Of a stretch of DNA of 64,000 nt, positions 27,338-35,298 are shown in pieces. The notes beneath the pieces were generated by a model. The model did not search any database and was not told the origin of the DNA. It was given only the letters and a program-made list of their open reading frames with translations. This DNA comes from Bacillus sp. PK3_68 (lineage in GTDB: Bacteria; Bacillota; Bacilli; Bacillales; Domibacillaceae): positions 1,816,001 through 1,880,000 of the forward strand of contig NZ_NQYC01000001.1 in NCBI RefSeq assembly GCF_003600835.1, read 5' to 3'. The first letter of the stretch is position 1. Every line of letters starts with the position of its first letter. Both the position numbers and the translations under genes were made by a program.

Positions 27338-28219
27338 TTATTCCATAGCTGGCATTGGCATTTCCTGAGCTTTATTCTTAACCTCTTCTGGAACTGTAAT
27401 TGGTGCTACCTTATTGTAATCGCTATAAACAATATGCATCACTTGAGACGTTTTCATTGCATTTCCTTCTATATCCATAGACATATCCATGTCTACATCC
27501 ATTTTGTTCGTCTGGAACGAGTCTTTATCAATATAAATAGTGTAATTTACCTTTTCAACTTTCATTGCCTTCATCATTTGCTCCATCATTGCCTTTGCTT
27601 CTTCACCGTTTGCCCCTTGCGTCATTTGAGACATTTGTGTTTCTATGAGTTTATTAAACTTTTCTCCTGCAGCATCTAGTTTTAATACGTACTCATCTTT
27701 CGTCTGCTCGAATTTAAAATCATCCTTAAACTGTTCGAGCTGCTTCAGCTGTTCTGCAGGCTCCACTTGCTGCTGAGACATATTCATCATTTGATCGTAC
27801 ATTTCTTTTGGCATCTTAATCCATTGCCCGCTCTCAGGCTCGTTTATGTAAAATCCTTCTTCTGTCATATATGACTCAATATTCATCGGCTTTGCTTGCT
27901 CGCCGCCTTCACCTGGAACTGCCATCGTACCCTTTTGATAAACTGCAAGCGGCTTCATCGTTATGTTCATATCCATATTCATCGCTGTATCCATGGATTG
28001 TTCTTCTTTTGGATAACTGATCTTTTGCTTCATATCCATCTTGGCGCTTACACTTTTTGTTTCATTAGAAACTTTAACCGCCTCATTAAACACTTCTCCT
28101 AACGTCTTCTCGCTCGTCTCTTCCTTTGGTGTTTCCGGCGTTGGCTTTGCCGTTTCTCCACAAGCAGCAAGACCAAGAGTCAATACTCCTGCTGCTATCC
28201 ATCCTGTCCATTTCTTCAT
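27338..28219 (-). CDS. Secreted lipoprotein (DUF6612-like)
   Basis: A 293-residue lipoprotein. The N-terminus has a Lys-rich start, a hydrophobic stretch and the lipobox LAAC, with the lipidated Cys at residue 20. A Thr/Pro/Glu-rich linker follows. The body is Met- and Lys-rich with repeated VSAKMDMKQKI-like and MDVDMDMSM-like strands. This resembles the LolA/LppX-fold lipoproteins annotated as DUF6612, which are thought to bind hydrophobic ligands outside the membrane. It is a single-gene unit with its own terminator and a GGAGG start site. The function is unknown. Confidence 0.75.
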   Translation of the reverse strand: MKKWTGWIAAGVLTLGLAACGETAKPTPETPKEETSEKTLGEVFNEAVKVSNETKSVSAKMDMKQKISYPKEEQSMDTAMNMDMNITMKPLAVYQKGTMAVPGEGGEQAKPMNIESYMTEEGFYINEPESGQWIKMPKEMYDQMMNMSQQQVEPAEQLKQLEQFKDDFKFEQTKDEYVLKLDAAGEKFNKLIETQMSQMTQGANGEEAKAMMEQMMKAMKVEKVNYTIYIDKDSFQTNKMDVDMDMSMDIEGNAMKTSQVMHIVYSDYNKVAPITVPEEVKNKAQEMPMPAME

Positions 28220-28428
28220 AGATGGTTCCTCCCTTATATATGTCTTCTACCTATTCTATACGAATTGCAGGTCGAAAAGTTTCGATAAATAGGTTTTTTT
28301 GTTATTTTTGGTAGTAAAATCCTAGGAAATACTATAGAAGGAGGAGTAATTCCCTACTATTTATCCTCTCCCTTTTCTTTAGAGGTCATGTTATTCTATG
28401 AAAATACTCTATAAAAGTGGTGAAAGCA

Positions 28429-29493
28429 ATGTTCTACTTGATATTATTTATAGTCATTTCTATTTGTTTAATGACTTTTATTTTTCTCAAAAAAATTTTC
28501 ATTAAGACCTCTACCCCAGCAATCGTTATGGCTCTTGGCATTATAATCCGCGGCGTGCTTTCTCACATGGCAGGTTCTCATTCTTTCCTTGTTCAGCTGC
28601 TAAGCGCAGTGATCATCGCTCTATGGCTCACATTTTCTTTTTCCATTATTCTATCGTTTATTTATAAGCGATTTATCCCTTTGCATATCGTCGACCCGTT
28701 GAACCGGTTCGGTATTGGTACCTGGATCGCTGGTACTTCCATCTGCGCCATTCTTATTTTTGAGCAATTCAGCTATTGGCAATGGGCTACATGGCTTCTT
28801 TTATATATTTCCATTTTCCTTTGGCCCTACTATCTATGGCAGGCCAGCCGGTCTTTTTACGAATTAAGAGGAAGCCAAAAAGTAAATATACACGGGATTT
28901 TACTGCTCACTACCGTTAGCACTCAATCTCTCGTCTTGTTGTTGAATGAAATCTACAGGGAGATTCCTTCATTGTTTAACTGGACGCTCCTTATTATTGG
29001 AATTGTTTTTTATGCTGTTGGCACCTTCTTGATCATCCGGCATCTTTTCACAGCTGGCTGGAATATGAAAGAGCACTGGGCTAATACTAATTGCATCTTA
29101 CATGGCGCTTTATCTATTAACGGATTTGCCGGTATTTCCTCAGGTGCTATTAACGGAGGTTCGGCTGTCTTATGGTGGATATTCGTCAGTATCGTTTTTC
29201 TTTTCGTTGAATTCCTTGAAATTTGCAGGCTTGTTCAACGCTTAAGATATGATGGAGTCAAGAAGGGGATCTGGACATATCATGTCACCCAATGGAGCAG
29301 GTTGTTCACCTTTGGTATGTTTTATACGTTTACTTCTCTCGTGAAGCCGCAGACGAATTGGCTTGTCAATGCGAAAACTGCGATTCTTACAGCAGGTGCA
29401 CCGCTAATCTTTGCATTATTTATTATTGAACTATTGCTTTATAGCTCCTTTCTTCTTCAAATTTTAAAACAGCCACAAGGCCAACGGTTGTAA
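28429..29493 (+). CDS. Unrecognised polytopic membrane protein
   Basis: A 354-residue protein with about 8-9 hydrophobic helices and no motif I recognise. Notable features are LNRFGIGTWIAGTS in the middle, paired aromatic clusters (YWQWATWLLL) and a basic C-terminal tail. ATG 28429 follows an AGTGGTGA site; GTG codons 28417 and 28420 are in frame upstream. The helix count and the ~350-residue length recall tellurite-resistance/dicarboxylate transporter (TDT) proteins, but I see no diagnostic motif. It is monocistronic with a good terminator. Confidence 0.6.
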   Translation: MFYLILFIVISICLMTFIFLKKIFIKTSTPAIVMALGIIIRGVLSHMAGSHSFLVQLLSAVIIALWLTFSFSIILSFIYKRFIPLHIVDPLNRFGIGTWIAGTSICAILIFEQFSYWQWATWLLLYISIFLWPYYLWQASRSFYELRGSQKVNIHGILLLTTVSTQSLVLLLNEIYREIPSLFNWTLLIIGIVFYAVGTFLIIRHLFTAGWNMKEHWANTNCILHGALSINGFAGISSGAINGGSAVLWWIFVSIVFLFVEFLEICRLVQRLRYDGVKKGIWTYHVTQWSRLFTFGMFYTFTSLVKPQTNWLVNAKTAILTAGAPLIFALFIIELLLYSSFLLQILKQPQGQRL

Positions 29494-29494
29494 G

Positions 29495-29524
29495 AAGCTG
29501 CCTCTAAAAAGGCAGCTTTTTTAT
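29495..29524 (+). terminator. Intrinsic terminator
   Basis: AAGCTGCC pairs with GGCAGCTT around an 8-nt loop and is followed by TTTTT, directly after the stop of the membrane protein gene. Confidence 0.9.
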
Positions 29525-29625
29525 AACCAATCTAATTTTTGTTCTCCTACTTTTGTATAACCGTAAATACATAACTAAAGACAAAAATAGATACTTACTG
29601 GTGGCTCTATTACTTGAGAATGGAA

Positions 29626-30513
29626 TCAATCCTTTGCAAAAAACTCTTTCACTAAAGAAATAAACTGCAGGACTAAAGGGGGCAAATATCTATTTTTATC
29701 GAACGCCAAGTAGACGGTTCGTGACAAATCCGTGTCCTCCAACGGCTTAATATGAAAAAGAGTTTTCTCTGAATGTTTTACATAATTCTCTGGAAGAACC
29801 GTCATCCCCAATCCTTCTTCAACGAGCCGACAAGCTGTTTCAAAACGCTCAATTTCAAATTGTATATTCGGCCGGATTCCGGCTTTTTGAAAAGCATGCA
29901 AAACATCCGTCCTTGTCTGAAATCCTTCTTTGCACACAATGAAAGGTTGTTTGTCCAAGTTCTCGACAGCAAGAGAAGACTGATGCCGTAAAGGGTGTTT
30001 TTCCGGCAGCAATGCAACCAGCTTTTCTTCATATATAGGCACCATTTCAATCTCGTCATTATTAATGTACTGATTCGTTATCGCTAAATGAATATCAAAG
30101 TTATTTAAAGCTTTTTCGACATCCGTTAGGCTTAACGTGTCCATTAATTTAATGCGTACATCTTTCTGCTCCGCTTTAAAACGTGATAGCACTTTAGGTA
30201 CCCAATACTTAGTTGACTCGATCACCCCAATAGATAATTCAAGAGGGCCATGCTCTTTCAGCCTTTCCATTTCACCAGTCACATGTTCAAAATGATTAAC
30301 GAGTTTTTTCGCTTCCTGATACAGCACTCTCCCCTCTTTCGTCAGCTGTACCTCTCTGCTGCTGCGATCCAATAAAACTAAACCCAGCTCGTTTTCCAAT
30401 TTTTTTATGGCGGCACTTAACGAGGGCTGAGAGATATGCAAAGCGGAGGCTGCATGAGTAAACGTGTTTTTTTCAGCAACTGCAATAAAATATTGAAGAT
30501 GGCGAATTTCCAT
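29626..30513 (-). CDS. LysR-family regulator of hutG-gltS
   Basis: A 295-residue LysR-type regulator. The helix-turn-helix is at residues 1-60 (MEIRHLQYFIAVAEK, ALHISQPSLSAAIKKLE) and the effector-binding domain covers about residues 90-290. ATG 30513 is set by AGGAGGATAGAA; the frame extends upstream to 30552 without a better start. It is divergent from hutG and gltS, so it probably controls them in response to glutamate or a histidine breakdown product. A dyad overlapping its ribosome site suggests autoregulation. Confidence 0.88.
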   Translation of the reverse strand: MEIRHLQYFIAVAEKNTFTHAASALHISQPSLSAAIKKLENELGLVLLDRSSREVQLTKEGRVLYQEAKKLVNHFEHVTGEMERLKEHGPLELSIGVIESTKYWVPKVLSRFKAEQKDVRIKLMDTLSLTDVEKALNNFDIHLAITNQYINNDEIEMVPIYEEKLVALLPEKHPLRHQSSLAVENLDKQPFIVCKEGFQTRTDVLHAFQKAGIRPNIQFEIERFETACRLVEEGLGMTVLPENYVKHSEKTLFHIKPLEDTDLSRTVYLAFDKNRYLPPLVLQFISLVKEFFAKD

Positions 30514-30523
30514 TTCTATCCTC

Positions 30524-30542
30524 CTATAGATAAAAACTATAG
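30524..30542. promoter_or_regulatory. Candidate LysR-type operator
   Basis: CTATAG (30524-30529) and CTATAG (30537-30542) flank a 7-nt A-rich spacer and give an ATAG-N7-CTAT dyad. It overlaps the regulator's AGGAGG and faces the hutG promoter region. Assignment is by symmetry and position. Confidence 0.5.
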
Positions 30543-30636
30543 AAACATACATTTTCTATATTAGTAATTATATATAGGCCTGCTTTATAATAAAAAAGTA
30601 AATAATTTCAGAATTTAACGATAATACAGATATGAG

Positions 30637-31596
30637 GTGATTATTATTTACACGTTGCCAGATAAAAAATATTGGGACGGCAGAATTGATAGTGAGAAGG
30701 ATCAGAATTCTTTTCGTCTTCATCAGATAGTGGCGCTAAAAGATGCCCAAAAATTAGCGGAAAATGAAAGCGCTTTTGGATTTGTTGGCTTTGAGTGTGA
30801 GGAAGGAGTTAGACGCAATAAAGGCAGGCTTGGAGCGGCTCTTGCTCCTAATAAGATCAGACAATTTTTATCAAGCCTTCCATACCGTCTAGAAAAAAAA
30901 ATAATAGACATAGGAAACATTTCTTGTGAGGGAGAAGCACTCGAAAAAGCCCAGAAAGAGCTTGGCGAATCTATCGGCAAGCTATATAACAGCTCCTCTG
31001 TTCCGATCATTTTAGGAGGAGGGCATGAAACCTTATATGGACACTATTTAGGAGCCCGGGGCCATATCGGACCAGATGCTTCATTAGGCATAATCAATAT
31101 TGATGCTCACTTTGATATGAGAGAGGATCCTCTCCCTTCCTCCGGTACAATGTTCAGACAAATTCTTGAACATGATACAAATGCAGGCTATTTATGTATT
31201 GGCATCCAAGAGCTTGGAAATACAGAAGCCCTTTTCCAAACGGCGGACAAGCTAGGCTGCACTTATATTTACGAGGAAGACGTGGCGGCTAATGATTTTC
31301 TGCAAACCTTTAAAAAAATTGATCAGTTTGCTGCCCAACATGATTTTCTTATTTTAACTTTGTGTACAGACTCCATTATTTCATATGCAGCTCCTGGAGT
31401 CAGCGCTCCTTCCCCTTTTGGGTTGGACCCGAAAACAGTTAAAACACTTTTGAGATACATAGCTGCAAAAAACAACTTGCTTAGCTTCGACATCTCAGAA
31501 GTCAATCCGTTATACGATGAAGGAGACCGAACCGTCCGGCTTGCTGCTTATCTTATCGCAGAAGTCATGCGTCATTTCAACCAGAATCACACATAA
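30637..31596 (+). CDS. hutG: Formimidoylglutamase
   Basis: A 319-residue member of the arginase/agmatinase family. It hydrolyses N-formimidoyl-L-glutamate to glutamate and formamide, the last step of one histidine degradation route. The manganese-binding motifs are GGGHET, NIDAHFDMR and the HutG-type TLCTDSI, followed by APGVSAPSPFGL. The N-terminal YWDGRID block is also typical. The start is unclear: GTG 30637 lies inside the GAGGTGA site, TTG 30655 is rather far from it, and an AUU start at 30646 is conceivable. It lies 14 nt before gltS, so both genes form an operon. Confidence 0.87.
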   Translation: MIIIYTLPDKKYWDGRIDSEKDQNSFRLHQIVALKDAQKLAENESAFGFVGFECEEGVRRNKGRLGAALAPNKIRQFLSSLPYRLEKKIIDIGNISCEGEALEKAQKELGESIGKLYNSSSVPIILGGGHETLYGHYLGARGHIGPDASLGIINIDAHFDMREDPLPSSGTMFRQILEHDTNAGYLCIGIQELGNTEALFQTADKLGCTYIYEEDVAANDFLQTFKKIDQFAAQHDFLILTLCTDSIISYAAPGVSAPSPFGLDPKTVKTLLRYIAAKNNLLSFDISEVNPLYDEGDRTVRLAAYLIAEVMRHFNQNHT

Positions 31597-31610
31597 TAAG
31601 GAGTGAAACT

Positions 31611-32807
31611 ATGACAGTCGAAATCAACCAGGTAACTACGATCTTCTTAGCGGTCGCTGTCTTTATGATTGGAACATTTTTAAATAAAAAACTTACATTC
31701 CTGGATAGGTTTTGTATTCCTGCCCCGGTAGTCGGCGGGCTTTTATTTGCCATCATTGCAACCGTATTAAAAAGCACCAATCTTTTAAGCATTAATTTAG
31801 ATACTTCCCTTCAAGGACTTTTCATGCTGACTTTCTTTACAACTGTAGGCTTGGGAGCGAGTTTCGCTTTAATTAAGCTCGGTGGAAAATTACTCATTAT
31901 CTACTGGCTGTCATGCGGCTTTTTAGCACTTATGCAGAATGTGATCGGTGTCTCCTTCGCGAAATTACTCGATATCCATCCGCTCATTGGTGTCATGGTC
32001 GGCTCTGTATCAATGGAAGGTGGCCATGGGGCCGCCACAGCATTCGGCACAACCATTGAAAAGTCGGGCATCGACTCTGCTTTATCCGTTGGCCTTGCCG
32101 CTGCTACCCTGGGACTGGTTGCTGGCGGCTTAGTCGGCGGACCAATTGTTAAATATTTAGTAAGTAAATATCATTTAAAGCCTTCCGAAACAGAGCTGAA
32201 TCCAACATCAACCGGCTTGGAGGAAGCAGCAGAATCACCTGTCACATCCCAATCGTTTATGATGCAGGTATTCATCATTACGTTATGTATGGCTTTAGGG
32301 TCCTATCTCGGGAATTTATTCACAAGCCTCACCGATTTTTCTCTACCTGATTACGTAAGTGCGATGTTTGTTGCTGTTATTGTACGTAATATTCTTGATC
32401 AATTCGATAAAGGCATTATCCAAATGAAAAGCATCTCGCTCATTGGCGACATTACACTGGGTGTCTTTTTGTCCATGGCCCTAATGAGCATCAAGCTGTG
32501 GGAGATCGCCGACCTTGCTCTTCCTCTGATCATTATTGTACTTATTCAAGTATTATTCATCGCACTGTTTGGCATCTTCGTTCTCTTCAAGCTACTGGGC
32601 AAGGATTATGATGCAGCTGTTATGGTCGCCGGATTTACGGGGCACGGTCTCGGGGCCACCCCTAATGCCATCGCTAATATGAGCGCTGTTGTAAACAAAT
32701 TTGGCCCTTCTCAAAAAGCTTTCTTGATTGTTCCGATTGTTGGCGCCTTCTTAATTGATGTATTTGCCATGCCAATTATTATTACAACCATAAATATGTT
32801 TAGCTAG
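31611..32807 (+). CDS. gltS: Sodium/glutamate symporter
   Basis: A 398-residue membrane protein with about 10-12 helices in two inverted halves. Motifs are IPAPVVGGLLFA near the N-terminus, GSVSMEGGHGAATAFG, and GFTGHGLGATPNAIANM in the second half; these Gly-rich re-entrant loops are diagnostic of GltS. It couples Na+ influx to glutamate uptake. Pairing with hutG suggests that both supply glutamate and are controlled by the divergent LysR regulator. AAGGAG precedes the ATG. Confidence 0.92.
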   Translation: MTVEINQVTTIFLAVAVFMIGTFLNKKLTFLDRFCIPAPVVGGLLFAIIATVLKSTNLLSINLDTSLQGLFMLTFFTTVGLGASFALIKLGGKLLIIYWLSCGFLALMQNVIGVSFAKLLDIHPLIGVMVGSVSMEGGHGAATAFGTTIEKSGIDSALSVGLAAATLGLVAGGLVGGPIVKYLVSKYHLKPSETELNPTSTGLEEAAESPVTSQSFMMQVFIITLCMALGSYLGNLFTSLTDFSLPDYVSAMFVAVIVRNILDQFDKGIIQMKSISLIGDITLGVFLSMALMSIKLWEIADLALPLIIIVLIQVLFIALFGIFVLFKLLGKDYDAAVMVAGFTGHGLGATPNAIANMSAVVNKFGPSQKAFLIVPIVGAFLIDVFAMPIIITTINMFS

Positions 32808-32810
32808 AAA

Positions 32811-32854
32811 CTGTTGCTAAAGCCTAGAATAGTAGGCTTTAGCAACAGTTTTTT
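32811..32854 (+). terminator. Intrinsic terminator of hutG-gltS
   Basis: CTGTTGCTAAAGCCTA pairs perfectly with TAGGCTTTAGCAACAG (16 bp), followed by six T residues. Confidence 0.95.
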
Positions 32855-32983
32855 ATTCGTAAGGCCCTGTTATATTTGTTTGTTGATCTTCACTGCAGAC
32901 GGACGTTTTTCGCTATAATCCAGATTGAAAAAACAACATTTCTTTTTAGTAAAGCTACTTGTAAAAAAAAGCAAAACAATTGT

Positions 32984-33022
32984 ATAACAGATGTTGACTT
33001 TTAAAATCTGTTATAATACAAT
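32984..33022 (+). promoter_or_regulatory. Sigma-A promoter of yhfH with a dyad operator
   Basis: TTGACT (32994-32999) and TACAAT (33017-33022) are spaced by 17 nt. The dyad ATAACAGAT (32984-32992) / ATCTGTTAT (33006-33014) brackets the -35 element, and its outer TTGT/ACAA bases extend the symmetry with a 3-nt offset. This suggests a repressor site, but no regulator can be named. Confidence 0.6.
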
Positions 33023-33073
33023 GGTTTCAAAGATAAATAAGTCAGAATAATTAAAAAATTGGAGGTCGTCATT

Positions 33074-33202
33074 ATGATGCCATTAGAATTTTATCGCAAT
33101 ATTCCAGGAAAAGAATGCTGCCAGTGCGGAGCACAAATCATTGAACAACATGAGTCTTATCATAATGAATGTGAATATTGTCTAAGTAAGATAGAAGAAT
33201 AA
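33074..33202 (+). CDS. yhfH: YhfH-like zinc-ribbon peptide
   Basis: A 42-residue peptide with two zinc-knuckle pairs, CCQCG and CEYC, and the YhfH-family framework LEFYRNIPGKECC and EQHESY. GGAGG lies 8 nt before ATG 33074; a second ATG follows at 33077. It has its own promoter and terminator. YhfH proteins are conserved in Bacillaceae but have no assigned function; the Cys pattern suggests one bound zinc ion. Confidence 0.82.
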   Translation: MMPLEFYRNIPGKECCQCGAQIIEQHESYHNECEYCLSKIEE

Positions 33203-33218
33203 GCCGTTCATTTTGTAT

Positions 33219-33258
33219 GGATCCGCCTGTTATGAAGAACAACAGAGCGGATTCTTTT
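33219..33258 (+). terminator. Intrinsic terminator of yhfH
   Basis: GGATCCGCCTGTT pairs with AACAGAGCGGATTC (one bulge), followed by TTTT, 17 nt after the yhfH stop. Confidence 0.75.
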
Positions 33259-33382
33259 ATAACCTCATATAAAAACTGTTTGGAATGGTTGACTGCTAAC
33301 GCATAACAAATCAATCTGTCGGCAGAATATCAAATATACTTATCAGCCATTATTAAAAGTTGGATCTGCTAAGGGGGCTCTA

Positions 33383-33787
33383 ATGAGAAAAACGATCAAA
33401 GTCGTCGCTGCTGTCTGTATTGATGAACATGATTGTGTATTATGCGCTTTACGCTCGCCGATCATGCCTTTACCGAATTTATGGGAATTTGCAGGAGGAA
33501 AAGTTGAAAAGGGAGAAACTCCTGAGGAATCACTCGTGAGAGAAATTCAGAAGGAACTAGGCTGCCTAGTATAAGTTCATGAATTGATTGAAGATGTGTC
33601 TCATGAGCATCCTCATGTTGTTGTGAACTTGCTTACCTATCGAGCAACCATCGTAGAAGGAGCTCCAAAAGCAAAAGAACATGCACAAATCAAATGGGTG
33701 CCCCTTCAAGAGCTACGCTCGTTAAAATGGGCACCCGCTGATATTCCGACAGTGGATAAGCTTCTGACAGACGAACTGAGCGTTTAA
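33383..33787 (+). pseudogene. Nudix (MutT-like) hydrolase with in-frame stop
   Basis: One reading frame from ATG 33383 to 33787, interrupted by TAA at 33572-33574. The first part has PNLWEFAGGKVEKGE and the Nudix box through REIQKELG. The second part (VHELIEDVSHEHPHVVVNLL, then KWVPLQEL) completes a MutT-type (deoxy)nucleoside triphosphate pyrophosphohydrolase of about 134 residues. The box has Lys where the first Glu of the EE pair is expected, so a metal ligand may also be lost. Two independent-looking defects favour a true pseudogene. The start has AAGGGGG. Confidence 0.85.
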
Positions 33788-33794
33788 GATCTTA

Positions 33795-34235
33795 TTAGAC
33801 GTTTAGCTCGTAATAGAAAAACTGCTCATCCTTTATCCATCCATCTGATTCATATAAATGTTGTGCGGAGATATTGTCTACTGCTGTTTGTAGCTTCAAT
33901 CCTTTCGCATCTGTTTCTTTTGCAAATTGTTTGGCAGCGTGTAACAGCTGTCTCCCTGCTCCCTTATTTCTACTTTCCGCTGTTACGAATAGATCATTTA
34001 AAATCCAGATCCGCTTCATTGAAACAGACGAAAAAGCGGGATACAATTGAGTGAATCCAATATACTCGCCATTTTCAACTGCTGTAAAAATAACAGATTC
34101 CTTCTTTTCCATTCGTTCGCGTACGAAGTCCTCTGCTGCCTGTATGTTTGAGGCCTGTTTGTAAAAAACTCTGTATGAGTTAAACAGCTTAGCCACTCCA
34201 TTGATATCCTCTTGTGTTGCCTGATAAATCTCCAT
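33795..34235 (-). CDS. GNAT-family N-acetyltransferase
   Basis: A 146-residue GNAT protein. The acetyl-CoA binding strand and loop are at DLFVTAESRNKGAGRQLLHAAKQFA (the R/Q-x-x-G-x-G/A pattern), followed by LKLQTAVDNISAQHLYESDGW, the usual C-terminal motif. GNATs of this size acetylate small amines, amino acids or antibiotics; nothing fixes the substrate. It is a single gene, convergent with the broken Nudix gene, 7 nt away. Confidence 0.85.
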   Translation of the reverse strand: MEIYQATQEDINGVAKLFNSYRVFYKQASNIQAAEDFVRERMEKKESVIFTAVENGEYIGFTQLYPAFSSVSMKRIWILNDLFVTAESRNKGAGRQLLHAAKQFAKETDAKGLKLQTAVDNISAQHLYESDGWIKDEQFFYYELNV

Positions 34236-34374
34236 CTCGCTTCCCCCATTCCAGTTTCTTTACAATTACAGAATATATCATCTTTGCGGAAAACAAAAAA
34301 ATTTTCACACTTTTCTTTCTATTTCTAATTTATTTTAAATAGTTTATTCATGCTTGCATAATCATTTTGTTCTG

Positions 34375-34830
34375 TTATTTGATTTCATAGTTTAGCCACA
34401 CAGCCTTGTCCGCTCCTACCTTATCATACAAGGCCTGAGCCGCCAGGTTATCGTGTGCTGTTTCCCAAATCATATGGGAATAATTATTTTCTCTTATATA
34501 ATCAATGCTATGCTGAAGCAGCTTTTCGCCAATTTGTTGTCCCCTTGCGGCCGATGTTACATATAAATCGTAGAGGATAGCCATACGCTTTACTTCCAGT
34601 GTATTAAAAGTGAAGTATAGCGTAGAAAACCCGACGATTTGGCGAGGACTTTTTTCTGCCACAAATTGAATGCCCTCATAAGGATTGGCAATTAAATGTA
34701 CAATTAATTTTTCAAGTGAGCCTTCATCCGGACGATCACAGTTATAAAAATCGACGATGTATTCATACATCAAATCCATCAGCTGTGGTATGTCACTTTC
34801 AACAACAGGTCGAATGCTTATATGTTCCAT
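34375..34830 (-). CDS. GNAT-family N-acetyltransferase
   Basis: A 151-residue GNAT protein with acetyl-CoA loop ARGQQIGEKLLQHSIDY and the closing AHDNLAAQALYDKVGA motif. ATG 34830 is chosen because GGGGGAAGG lies between it and the earlier ATG 34860. It resembles the neighbouring GNAT at 33795-34235 in length and layout (DLYVTSAARGQ vs DLFVTAESRNK), so they may be old duplicates. Substrate unknown. Confidence 0.83.
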   Translation of the reverse strand: MEHISIRPVVESDIPQLMDLMYEYIVDFYNCDRPDEGSLEKLIVHLIANPYEGIQFVAEKSPRQIVGFSTLYFTFNTLEVKRMAILYDLYVTSAARGQQIGEKLLQHSIDYIRENNYSHMIWETAHDNLAAQALYDKVGADKAVWLNYEIK

Positions 34831-34860
34831 ATTTCCTTCCCCCAATTTATGAAATGTCAT

Positions 34861-35222
34861 TGTACTTTATGCAAGTTGTATGCCGTCAAGGATAGAATTC
34901 CTCTTATATGGAAGACGTTATTTTTTGTATTTCTTATGTTAGCCAGGCAGTTGAAGCACTCATAAATGAAGAAAAAGATACAGTGTTTTGAAATTAGAGG
35001 AAAAACTTTTTGACTTTACCACTCGGAAAATCAGACACCTTTGAAGATCAAGATTATATCTGAATACTTAGCTATCCTAAAGCTGCAGAAACCGATCTTT
35101 TGCCGCCTCTCTTCAATGAATAACGGTCAAATCTTGCTGTATTCCGTCCCTTTCAGCAAGATATTTTTCCTATTTTAACCTCCCAGATAGACGAAAAATT
35201 AGTTTTATTTTCCAAAACATCA
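34861..35222. other. Intergenic region with a possible gene relic
   Basis: No intact gene. On the plus strand from about 34907, a frame opens as MEDVIFCISYVSQAVEAL and closes after 27 codons. Coding-like stretches continue in changing frames (YPKAAETDLLPPLF, then FRPFQQDIFPILTSQIDEKL), broken by stops, up to about 35215. It looks like a decayed gene whose family I cannot name. Confidence 0.35.
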
Positions 35223-35276
35223 TTGACATTGATAATCATTATCAATATTATTAAAACTAATGATAATGATTATCAT
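35223..35276 (+). promoter_or_regulatory. Fur-controlled promoter of the haem operon
   Basis: The promoter is TTGACA (35223-35228), 17 nt, TATTAT (35246-35251). The spacer is filled by the palindrome TTGATAATCATTATCAA (35229-35245), and a second palindrome ATGATAATGATTATCAT lies at 35260-35276, downstream of the -10. Both match the GATAATGATAATCATTATC Fur box closely. Iron-loaded Fur would block polymerase at both. Confidence 0.93.
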
Positions 35277-35298
35277 TTTTATTTAGGAGGATTGCATA

